NCBI RefSeq assembly: GCF_042849255.1
Contig: NZ_AP026866.1
Span: 1,302,001 to 1,366,000, forward strand
DNA: 64,000 nucleotides
Direction of reading: 5' to 3'
Source of the DNA: Oceaniferula spumae
GTDB taxonomy: Bacteria; Verrucomicrobiota; Verrucomicrobiia; Verrucomicrobiales; Akkermansiaceae
The translations under genes and the position numbers were made by a program. Shown here piece by piece: positions 44,019-51,847 of the stretch. Positions within the stretch are counted from its first letter, which is position 1, and every line of letters begins with the position of its first letter. The notes beneath the pieces were generated by a model. The model ran no database searches and was not told where the DNA came from. It worked only from the letters and a program-made list of their open reading frames with translations.

Positions 44019-46835
44019 TTACTCGACAACCACTCGATAAAACCAACGCTGTCTCGTATCCGAACCAGGTGGAAGTCCGGTGTCTTCGTGCACATATGTA
44101 GTGAGACCTCCTGCGCTCGGAATGTTTGAGGCTACTACCTCTGACCAGTCGACCAGATCCTCTGAACGCTCAATCCGATAGCTTTCACCTGCTCGAGAGC
44201 TCCACACCAATGCGGCAGCTGCCGTGCCGGACTCTGAGGTAAGGCTACCAATCACACGGAATGGCACTTCAGTGATTTGCTCTAACTTGATCTTATCGAT
44301 TTGCATGTTGATCATCGCAGAACCATCTCGCTGAACACTTGCCAGATGACGGTCATTGGTGCCCAAGGTGGAGTAGAAATTAGCGGCAAGCCCAGCCTCC
44401 ACCCATGTGCGGGAATTGGAGAAAACAGTGTCTACGCCAGTTTCATCGTGCAAGCCTGTTAGGACGTAGCTAAAGCCATCCGGAGTAATATCAAAGACGG
44501 CTGTGAACCCGTCTAACAGAGAATCAAGATCAAGATCCGCTCCCGTGTCCACTATCGTGCCAGCCGGTGAATCCGCGTCGTTGCGAACGACAGAAAAACC
44601 CGCTATACTTCCGGTGTGAGCTTTGCCGAAGAAAATGATGCCCAGATTGTTCGCTGACCGGTAAAACCCTGTTCCTGTGGAGAAACCCAGAAACAGTCCG
44701 TTAGCCATAGGACGGCTAGAGAGCGCAGCTACCTCCCAAGTAAGTCTCACGCCCTCCGGAGATCCGGTAAAGTTAATCGCTGAAAGTGATGCCGCGCCGA
44801 CATTTCCACTACCGCCAGTTCCGGTGTTGATCGTGAGCAACCCGCCGGCCTCTGACAAGCCGTGACCAGCTGCGACAGAGTTATTCACCAATTGAACCCC
44901 GCCATTTTCACCAGCACCAGCGGTGGCGACATTGCCATCGGAAAATTCGTCCAGTATCAGACACTGCCCAGTATCATTTGGGGCAGGATCGGGAAAGTTC
45001 GCAGCGTCGTTGAAGTCAGTTCCAAAGGCACTTTCGACGAGGTCATCAATACCGTCACCATCCGTATCACTTCGCGCCGGGTCGCTCTCACCGGCATCGA
45101 CGACGCCGTTCTGATTGGCGTCCTCCACCCCGTCCGGACGCTTATCGCCATCGGAATCAGCCTTAGTCGGATCCGTGCCGAGGTTGAATTCCTGGAGATT
45201 TGTTAGACCGTCTCCATCCGGACCATCAATATTGGCATCATTGGGATCGTCTTTATTGAGGCCGTAAAGCTCTTCGAAGCCGTTGTTCATTCCGTCATTA
45301 TCGTCGTCGAGCAAATCCGGATGAGGGGCGCTGCGTGGATTGTCACGGATCTCATCGAGCTTCGCGTGGAGACCTGTCACTATAGCGGTCTGGGAAGACA
45401 GTAAGTTTTGAGCAAACACCTCGGTGGGATTGGCATCGAGATCGTAAAGTCGCTGAGGCGTGTTATCAGTTTTGGTATTACTCCCCTCACCTGCCGCTGC
45501 ACTAAAGCCTCCCGAGCCAGTGCCGAAAATGAGTTTCCACTTACCTTCGCGAATCGCAAACATACCATTGAGACTGTGGTGTACAATCGGCCCACGAATC
45601 GGGCTGGTGAATGTTTCCCCGAGCAATACTTTTTTGACAGAATAGGAGTCCGCGCCGGCGTCAACTGAGTAGTCCTCTTCGACAATGTCTGCAATGGTTG
45701 CAAACAGGTCGGTCATACAAACTGTTTCTGACGAACTCGACGATGCGGAAATATGGCCAGGCCATTTGGCAATGAACGGCACTCGGTGGCCAGCCTCATG
45801 AATATCACCTTTTTGTCCTCGCCAATTAAGGTTGATGTCGTGCCCGGATGTGGCTTCGTTGAACTGCTTAGAGTCGGCTCCGTTGTCGCTGGTGAAAATG
45901 ATCAGGCTGTCGTTGGTGATCGAGTCCGAGTTATCGCCATCCCCGTTAGGGTCTTCCAGGTGGGCGACAATCTTTCCCACATGGGTATCGATCTGATTGA
46001 CATAGGCGATGTAAATTTGCTCCGGTGTCATGCCAGTGGTATCGATGTCCGGCACCCAAGGAGCATGAGGGGCCGGCAGCGGATGATAGATGAAAAATGG
46101 CTGGCTGCTGTGATTGGCCACATGGTCCGTGATGAACTCGGTGAGTTTGACTTCGAGCCGACCCATCAGTTTTTCAAAATCAAATCCAGGAGCGATTTTT
46201 CCCGCCCGTATGAACCTGGGTGACGGACTTCCGGGCTGGTTCCCCCATGTGGAGTAGTCTGGGCTATCAATGTCATTGGTCATGTTGACCAGATTGCCAT
46301 CATTGACCACGCAATAAGGCACATGATCCAGCGAAGCAGGAATACCATACCAGTAGTCAAAACCGACATCATTGGTGCCGAGCTGGCGCTCGGCAGGTGT
46401 GCCCGTTTGGTATATGTTGGCGATGCCATCAGTCTCGGTCATCCCAAGATGCCACTTACCGACGTTGGCGGTGCGATAGTTTTTGCGCTTCAGCAGTTTG
46501 GGGATCGTGTCGCGATCATCGTCGATCAGCCGCCTGCTCGAACCATTGAGCACACCGGATTTCAAGCGAGTTCTCCACGCATATCTTCCTGTGAGCAATC
46601 CATAACGCGTAGGCGTGCAGACAGATGAATTCGTGTGAAAATCAGTCAGCCTGATCCCTGCTGAAGCCATTGCATCGAGATGAGGTGTCGCTGTTTGAGC
46701 GCTGGGGTTATAGGCTTGAATGTCACCGTAACCCATATCGTCTACCAGAATAACGATAATGTTAGGCGTTTCCGCATGCACTTGCATGAAGCCGCTTAGG
46801 GTTGCAAATGCGAGGAGTGAATAAAAATACTTCAT
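44019..46835 (-). CDS. Large secreted sulfatase with calcium repeats
   Basis: A 938-residue exported protein: signal peptide (about 1-21), then a sulfatase core with DDMGYGDIQ and the formylglycine motif CTPTR (Cys73), KWHLG, TSDNGAD and HDINLNWRGQKGD. At about 505-610 several thrombospondin-type-3 units (DDDNDGMNNGFEE, DSDGDKRPDGVED, DTDGDGIDDLVES) follow. A LamG-like segment precedes the C-terminal YRIERSEDLVDWSEV domain, a common C-terminal module of secreted proteins here. There is no PEP-CTERM signal at the end. It should remove sulfate from a polysaccharide at the cell surface. It is read in the same direction as the PEP-CTERM gene upstream, with a terminator between. Confidence 0.9.
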   Translation of the reverse strand: MKYFYSLLAFATLSGFMQVHAETPNIIVILVDDMGYGDIQAYNPSAQTATPHLDAMASAGIRLTDFHTNSSVCTPTRYGLLTGRYAWRTRLKSGVLNGSSRRLIDDDRDTIPKLLKRKNYRTANVGKWHLGMTETDGIANIYQTGTPAERQLGTNDVGFDYWYGIPASLDHVPYCVVNDGNLVNMTNDIDSPDYSTWGNQPGSPSPRFIRAGKIAPGFDFEKLMGRLEVKLTEFITDHVANHSSQPFFIYHPLPAPHAPWVPDIDTTGMTPEQIYIAYVNQIDTHVGKIVAHLEDPNGDGDNSDSITNDSLIIFTSDNGADSKQFNEATSGHDINLNWRGQKGDIHEAGHRVPFIAKWPGHISASSSSSETVCMTDLFATIADIVEEDYSVDAGADSYSVKKVLLGETFTSPIRGPIVHHSLNGMFAIREGKWKLIFGTGSGGFSAAAGEGSNTKTDNTPQRLYDLDANPTEVFAQNLLSSQTAIVTGLHAKLDEIRDNPRSAPHPDLLDDDNDGMNNGFEELYGLNKDDPNDANIDGPDGDGLTNLQEFNLGTDPTKADSDGDKRPDGVEDANQNGVVDAGESDPARSDTDGDGIDDLVESAFGTDFNDAANFPDPAPNDTGQCLILDEFSDGNVATAGAGENGGVQLVNNSVAAGHGLSEAGGLLTINTGTGGSGNVGAASLSAINFTGSPEGVRLTWEVAALSSRPMANGLFLGFSTGTGFYRSANNLGIIFFGKAHTGSIAGFSVVRNDADSPAGTIVDTGADLDLDSLLDGFTAVFDITPDGFSYVLTGLHDETGVDTVFSNSRTWVEAGLAANFYSTLGTNDRHLASVQRDGSAMINMQIDKIKLEQITEVPFRVIGSLTSESGTAAAALVWSSRAGESYRIERSEDLVDWSEVVASNIPSAGGLTTYVHEDTGLPPGSDTRQRWFYRVVVE

Positions 46836-46855
46836 AGGTTTTTGGGGCGGCAGGT

Positions 46856-46893
46856 AAAAAAGCCCCCTTCCACAGCAAACGGGAAGAAGGCCG
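46856..46893 (-). terminator. Terminator after the PEP-CTERM gene at 47 kb
   Basis: Reading leftward, GCCTTCTTCC (46882-46891) pairs with GGAAGGGGGC (46862-46871) using two wobbles and is followed by a T run (A's at 46856-46861). Confidence 0.75.
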
Positions 46894-46928
46894 CGGTTTT
46901 CTATTTAAAAAAGATCTGTCGTCTGCAG

Positions 46929-47645
46929 TTACAGCCGACGGCGCATCATGAGCGCCACTCCTCCAAGCCCGAGCAAGGCTGTGGACGAGGGCTCGGGAAC
47001 TTCAGAAACAAAGACATCGGAGTAAAGCTTCAAGTCTGTGTCGTAAGTGATACCTCTCGCCGATGCTCCTACAAAATTCTGGTTTGAAAAATTAGCTGCT
47101 AGTATCGAACCTCCCCCAGTGGCGTCAAAACCACCATCGTTCGTGCCAGCCCAATCGGTAGACAGGCCGGTGAAACTACCGATCTTCGTTCCACCGACAA
47201 ATAGATTCAGTGTCGCCTCAGTGCCAGAAGTGAATCCCAGCGAAGCCACAATCTCCACATTTTCGGTATCGGGGGCTACCAATGCAATCAAGGCAGAACC
47301 ATCTCCTCCTAACTGATTGGCCCCATTTTCGTGCTGAAACACTATTTCATAATCAGTTCCATTGGCCCGGACAATCAATGACGTTCCTGTACCACCTCCG
47401 CCTCCAAACTCAAAGAGCGAAGCTCCTCCCGCTGACACAGTTCCAAAATCCGCTGTGAATGCAAAAGTGACATCAGATGTCGTGTATTGGCCAAAACCAG
47501 TTGGCCCATCATCTGGAATCACGCCTACAGCATAGGATTGAGTGATGGTTTGACTGCCAAGATCGCCAAGATTGATCGTTGCTGCGTTAGCAACCCCAAG
47601 AAGGGAGGTCGCTCCTAGAAAAGTGAGAGTGGTAAGCTTAATCAT
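46929..47645 (-). CDS. PEP-CTERM surface protein
   Basis: A 238-residue protein from the Met that starts MIKLTTLTF; an extra 30 codons upstream have no signal-like character. Signal peptide (about 1-21), a Gly/Ser/Thr-rich beta ectodomain with FEFGGGGGTGTSLIVRANG and SLFVGGTKIGSFTGL-like strands, and a C-terminal VPEPSSTALLGLGGVALMMRRRL sorting signal. The region resembles a LamG-like sandwich. It lies 116 bp downstream of the SASA esterase gene on the same strand, with its own terminator before the sulfatase. Confidence 0.82.
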   Translation of the reverse strand: MIKLTTLTFLGATSLLGVANAATINLGDLGSQTITQSYAVGVIPDDGPTGFGQYTTSDVTFAFTADFGTVSAGGASLFEFGGGGGTGTSLIVRANGTDYEIVFQHENGANQLGGDGSALIALVAPDTENVEIVASLGFTSGTEATLNLFVGGTKIGSFTGLSTDWAGTNDGGFDATGGGSILAANFSNQNFVGASARGITYDTDLKLYSDVFVSEVPEPSSTALLGLGGVALMMRRRL

Positions 47646-47760
47646 TTTTCGCGTGTGTGGGTTTGACGACACCTTGCTCCTTCGAACATTTTGCCGATGT
47701 TTGTGAATCCTACACAGAGCAGCACTGTGACGCAAATATAAATGAAATGACCAGATGGGA

Positions 47761-49572
47761 TTAATTGTGGACTAAATGCCTTACCCTAAAGAAGACTTTA
47801 CCTCCATTAGCTGATGAATTCACGGCATGAAGCGTTATGTCATCGAAACGAACGCCGTGAGAAACGTCCGAACTATTGTAGAGATAGAATGTGAAAGTCA
47901 CATTCTCGTTGGTTGTAAAATCTGGCATTTCGGCGGTCACTTCTGTCACGTTGACGTTCCCCCCGGTAGGTGCGTGATCAACCAGAATGTCTTGTTCTGC
48001 TTCGGTGCCTATGCGGTATGTGATATCGACCTTCGCTGTCGTTGCGAATTGATTGGAAAAGAACAACAGCTTATCAAAAGTGGTGTCCTGTCCTGAACCT
48101 GTGACGGTGAATGAGAAGTAGTCACCAGCTGAGATGGCAGCCATGCGACTCGCTTCAGTGCAGCCGGCCAAGTTGAAGCCATTGTTACCTGAACTGGATG
48201 GTGCGAAGATCGCGTTGTTAATGATTCTCATGTTTGCCCCACCTCCGGTGAGGCCACCGCCTTGGCTGAGGCGGGAGGCCGTGGTATCGGGGTCAGAATC
48301 CGTCGAGTCATAGGACGCAGTATCAAAATTCCCGCCCGTGCTCCCCTCGGCACCATAGAAGGCAATCACATCCGGTGCAAAAGGCGAACCCGTCCAGGTC
48401 CCCACTTGGCTTGTGGCCGTGACGGTGCCAAGTGTAGTCCAGCTGTCGGGCTCAAGATTACTCGAACTTTCCACGATGTAAGGCGCGCCTGATTTTGCGG
48501 GCCATTCGAGGGTGTAAGTGCCGTTTCCCTGATCCGCTAATGAATTGATTTTGAAAACACTACTGCCGTCTGTAGGACTGGTGCCGAGTATGATTTCTTG
48601 CCCATCGTCCGAGCCATCGGAATCAGAGTCGGCTTTGTTCGGGTCCGTGCCAAGTGCGATTTCCTCTGAGTCTACAAGGCCGTCTTGGTCAGCATCGGTA
48701 GCGAGTAAGATCTTCATGGCATCGAAGTGCCCTAGCCCTAAGTAGATCTGCCCCACGCCAGTGAAATGAATCTCGTCTCCCCGCATCGGAAACTTGGCAT
48801 CGTCATCGGCGTTAACCGTCGCTACGTTAGTTAGATTAGCAGCTACATTTTCCTGCGCAGTCCGAACCGTGGAAAAACCGGCGTTCCCTGTGATTGATGT
48901 CTGATTGTCCGAGAGCTTACCGATGATAAATGGACGCGAGAGCCCACCAAAGATATCGGCACGTACCCGATTCACCAGCGAGATGAGATTGGCTTCATAA
49001 TTGTTCGCATGCGTTACATTGGTGCAGTCCGCTTCGCCCTGCTGCCAGAGGAACCCTCTCAGGGTGTATGTGTGCCCAGCGTTTGTGAGAGCTGTGGTTG
49101 CGGCATTTACGGTGCTGAGTAACGTGGTGTATTGGCTACCTGAGGCACTCCACTGAGTGTGTAAGTTCGTGCCGCCGTGGCAATACTTCAAAATGGCAAT
49201 ATGTTCCGTAGGATACTCATCCGCCATGGCATCGCCGAAGCTCACTTCCGGGCCAAGCTCCGGGGAATTTTCAGGGGTCACAGTGCCGTGTCCACTGCCG
49301 GGAGCGAGATCGATCCATTGGTCCTCAGGAAGCGTGTGATTCGTGGCCGTCTGGGTTTTATGGTAGTAAAATCTAACATCCGCCTGTGCTGTTTTATAAA
49401 ACTCAAATTGAGGATGACTGGTGCCCGTTCCGAAATCTGCAGCCCAACCACGGCCATTGCCATTGGACTGACCGGCGAGAATGTAAATTTGATAGTGCTC
49501 GGCATTTGAAACCGAGGCAAATCCCAGCGTCCAGCATAGAACGAGCAGTTTTTTATGGATAATGGGATTCAT
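47761..49572 (-). CDS. Secreted SASA-family acetylesterase with calcium repeats
   Basis: A 603-residue exported enzyme. Signal peptide (about 1-24), then a SASA/CE6-type domain (about 25-290) with the nucleophile block ILAGQSNGNGRGWAADFG, LWQQGEADCTN and the HFTGVGQIYLG catalytic His. Calcium units DADQDGLVDSEEIALGTDPNKADSDSDGSDDG follow at about 292-323, a YIVESSSNLEP module, and a C-terminal galactose-binding-like sandwich (about 410-600). It lacks a PEP-CTERM signal. It differs from the esterase at 19.7 kb in having the carbohydrate-like domain on the C-terminal side. Substrate unknown. Confidence 0.85.
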   Translation of the reverse strand: MNPIIHKKLLVLCWTLGFASVSNAEHYQIYILAGQSNGNGRGWAADFGTGTSHPQFEFYKTAQADVRFYYHKTQTATNHTLPEDQWIDLAPGSGHGTVTPENSPELGPEVSFGDAMADEYPTEHIAILKYCHGGTNLHTQWSASGSQYTTLLSTVNAATTALTNAGHTYTLRGFLWQQGEADCTNVTHANNYEANLISLVNRVRADIFGGLSRPFIIGKLSDNQTSITGNAGFSTVRTAQENVAANLTNVATVNADDDAKFPMRGDEIHFTGVGQIYLGLGHFDAMKILLATDADQDGLVDSEEIALGTDPNKADSDSDGSDDGQEIILGTSPTDGSSVFKINSLADQGNGTYTLEWPAKSGAPYIVESSSNLEPDSWTTLGTVTATSQVGTWTGSPFAPDVIAFYGAEGSTGGNFDTASYDSTDSDPDTTASRLSQGGGLTGGGANMRIINNAIFAPSSSGNNGFNLAGCTEASRMAAISAGDYFSFTVTGSGQDTTFDKLLFFSNQFATTAKVDITYRIGTEAEQDILVDHAPTGGNVNVTEVTAEMPDFTTNENVTFTFYLYNSSDVSHGVRFDDITLHAVNSSANGGKVFFRVRHLVHN

Positions 49573-49601
49573 GAGAAGTTCTAAACTACATCAGGTTCAG
49601 A

Positions 49602-49640
49602 CACAAAAAAGCCTCTTTTCGCGAACAAAAAGAGGCTTCA
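49602..49640 (-). terminator. Terminator after the PEP-CTERM gene at 50 kb
   Basis: GCCTCTTTT pairs with AAAAGAGGC around a short loop, flanked by A6 on the left, which becomes the T run of the leftward transcript. It lies 30 bp past the stop. Confidence 0.85.
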
Positions 49641-49668
49641 CAAAATAGGGCTGTTCCCCTTGGGACAC

Positions 49669-50400
49669 TTACTTACGGCGACGTAGGATAAGTGCGATAC
49701 CTCCGAGACCGAGTAATGCCGCGGAAGATGGCTCGGGGACAGTGACAGTAGTGATCGTGGCATCAAATCCATCAGTGCCAAATCGCATGCCTGATGGTGA
49801 AGAGCCTGTTTGGCTACTGATCGAGAGGGTAGCGACATAGTCTCCACCTAACAGATCAAATGTTTGGTCATCACTCACACCAGAGATGGCACCGGTACCA
49901 GCATTTGTTTGCGATTGTGTGGCACTTCGGGCACTGGAATCCCAATTATAGGTCACGCTCCCATTCGTGGCTCCGGCACGAAATGCATCAATATTGGTGA
50001 AAGCGAAATCCACTATCTGCAGCGTCTGTCCGCTGGGTACGCCTGTGGCAGAAACATAACTTACCGTGAGAGTGAATACCTCATTCAGATTAAAGGAATT
50101 ACTACCGTTCGCTCCCAAGTCATGGCCATTTACCGAATCAATCCCCAGGCGGCCTGAACCAGTAACGGCTTGAACTCCGAAAGATGGGTTACCCAATCCA
50201 TTGGGCGATTCGCTAGCCGCGAAGAGAAAATTCAGCGTGACCGCAACGCCATTGCTATCCGTGAAGGACTGGTTGAAGTTATGCGTTGTGTTTCCTGCTG
50301 CAGCGTTCACGTCAGCTGTCGTTAGGGCCATTGTCACAACTGCTTGTGAAACGCCCGTGCCAAGCACTGACATGGCAAGTAGAGGTATTATTTTTTTCAT
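49669..50400 (-). CDS. PEP-CTERM surface protein
   Basis: A 243-residue protein from the Met that starts MKKIIPLL (eight codons inside a longer frame). Signal peptide (about 1-21, SQAV), a beta-rich ectodomain with FNQSFTDSNGVAVTLNFLF, FTLTVSYVS and VDFAFTNIDAF segments, and VPEPSSAALLGLGGIALILRRRK at the C-terminus. It is followed by a strong terminator and then the SASA esterase on the same strand. No enzymatic motif. Likely a surface or matrix protein. Confidence 0.85.
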   Translation of the reverse strand: MKKIIPLLAMSVLGTGVSQAVVTMALTTADVNAAAGNTTHNFNQSFTDSNGVAVTLNFLFAASESPNGLGNPSFGVQAVTGSGRLGIDSVNGHDLGANGSNSFNLNEVFTLTVSYVSATGVPSGQTLQIVDFAFTNIDAFRAGATNGSVTYNWDSSARSATQSQTNAGTGAISGVSDDQTFDLLGGDYVATLSISSQTGSSPSGMRFGTDGFDATITTVTVPEPSSAALLGLGGIALILRRRK

Positions 50401-50766
50401 CACTTTGTCAGGGGGGGAAATCAATTTGATCGAGTGATTCTACTTCTTTGCAGATGAACTCACACGATTTTCAATCGTTTTTAAACTGCTACTCTAGGTC
50501 GCTTCATACAAGGAAAAAGAACGGCATTCAGCTGGACGGATACACACATCCTTTAAAAAAAGCGGCGACTCCGTGTAGGGAGTCGCCGTTTTTTGCAACT
50601 GAGTATTGGGTTTCGTCTTATGTTAGAAAGGAAGGACGCTCAGTGGAAATCACGCCACCGAGCGCCCAGCCCTTTTTCGTCGTTATGTTCTCCGAGGAGA
50701 ATCGTTTTCCTGTCGCTGACAAATTTTCATCAGCTAAAAAATAAGGTCACTCACCCGTGCCGGGTA
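50401..50766. other. Intergenic region with several hairpins
   Basis: About 366 bp without a convincing gene. It has small hairpins (ACGATT/AATCGT near 50464-50478; CCCG/CGGG near 50756-50763), an imperfect CGCTC-GGTGG/CCACT-GAGCG hairpin (50638-50666) with a pyrimidine tract on the leftward strand, and a strong terminator at 50554-50594. A small RNA between the LysM gene and that terminator is possible. Short open frames here overlap the terminator and look spurious. Confidence 0.45.
50554..50594. terminator. Strong bidirectional terminator
   Basis: CGGCGACTCC (50563-50572) pairs perfectly with GGAGTCGCCG (50579-50588) and is flanked by A7 on the left and T6 on the right. It probably ends the leftward LysM transcript. 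Confidence 0.9.
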
Positions 50767-51654
50767 TTAGTATTTTGGCACGTAGAGTTCTGAGCCTTTG
50801 GCGAGCATCGTGCTCTTGTTCAGGCTCAGGCCGTTGAGAGCATTCAGCTGGGTCGTGCTGGCGCCATACTTGCTGGCAAACTGACCGTAGGTCATTTGCT
50901 CATGCACGGTGATGGTGCGAATGGTAGGCTCTGCGGATTTGGTGCTTACAGGAGTGCTGCTAGCTGGCTTTGATGGAGCTGACTTAGGTGCGGCGGCCTT
51001 GCTGGTTTCAGCTTTGGCGACGCTGCGGCTCGGGCTTTTGGCCTTAGGCTGTGACTTCTTGCTGGCTACCGCCCCACTGGTTTTCATTGGAGTGGCTGTG
51101 CCATCGATGCTCAGTTCCTGGCCAACGCGCAAGCTGTTTGCACGGACCTTGGGATTGGCTGCGATCAAGGACTGAACGCTGACCTTGTGGTCACGGGCGA
51201 TCGAGTAAAATGTCTCACCACTGCGAACCTTGTGCTTGGAGCCATAGGCAACAGCTGGAGCTGACTTTGAGCTGATCTCAGCTTTGGTCGCGACCGAGGC
51301 AGAGCCGGGGACGCGCAGCTTTTGCCCGATTCTGAGGATATCGCTGCGAAGTCCGTTTTCTTTTTTAAGAGCCGCTACAGTGGTCTTGTTACGAGTTGCA
51401 ATGCGGCTGAGCGAATCACCCTTCACCACGATGTATTCGCCGGTTGTGGCAGTCGGAGCTGCCTTCTGGGGCGTCGCAGCGCGATCGGTAGTATCTGATG
51501 CACGCAAACGTTTGATTTCACGCTCAAGCAAGTCAATGCGGCGTTCGTTGGAGCTCACTCGGGAACGAAGAGCTTCGAATTCGCTCTGGCCTTGTGCCAA
51601 AAGGGAGGCAGCTGGTAGGGCTAATAGGGTGGATATAAGGGCGATTGTTTTCAT
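50767..51654 (-). CDS. Secreted LysM-repeat protein
   Basis: A 295-residue exported protein starting MKTIALISTLL (21 codons inside a longer frame). Signal peptide (about 1-21), a short coiled coil (EALRSRVSSNERRIDLLEREIKRL, about 26-49), then LysM domains at about 73-117 (YIVVKGDSLSRIATRNKTTVAAL) and 138-185 (HKVRSGETFYSIARDHKVSVQSL). A Ser/Lys/Ala/Pro-rich linker is followed by a third, weaker LysM (ITVHEQMTYGQFASKYGAS, about 250-295). It binds peptidoglycan or chitin-like glycans; the coiled coil suggests oligomerisation. No catalytic domain. It may tether complexes to the wall. Confidence 0.88.
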   Translation of the reverse strand: MKTIALISTLLALPAASLLAQGQSEFEALRSRVSSNERRIDLLEREIKRLRASDTTDRAATPQKAAPTATTGEYIVVKGDSLSRIATRNKTTVAALKKENGLRSDILRIGQKLRVPGSASVATKAEISSKSAPAVAYGSKHKVRSGETFYSIARDHKVSVQSLIAANPKVRANSLRVGQELSIDGTATPMKTSGAVASKKSQPKAKSPSRSVAKAETSKAAAPKSAPSKPASSTPVSTKSAEPTIRTITVHEQMTYGQFASKYGASTTQLNALNGLSLNKSTMLAKGSELYVPKY

Positions 51655-51847
51655 AACGGAGCCCATTATTCTAAAAACTTTTAATCTGGCAAGTAAAAGT
51701 TTAAGATTTCTTAACATTCCTCGTATACAAACTATATAAAGCCTTAATAATTAGTCGTTTTCACGCTGAATTGAGGTCTAAAAATTTATTTCACGATTTG
51801 TTGAATTGTGGCTTTTATTCAATAGCGGATGACTTTCAAATAGCTCC

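Noticed and set aside
50448..50744. 98-residue frame in the 50.4-50.8 kb gap
   Set aside because: It reads straight through a perfect terminator hairpin and has no family resemblance.
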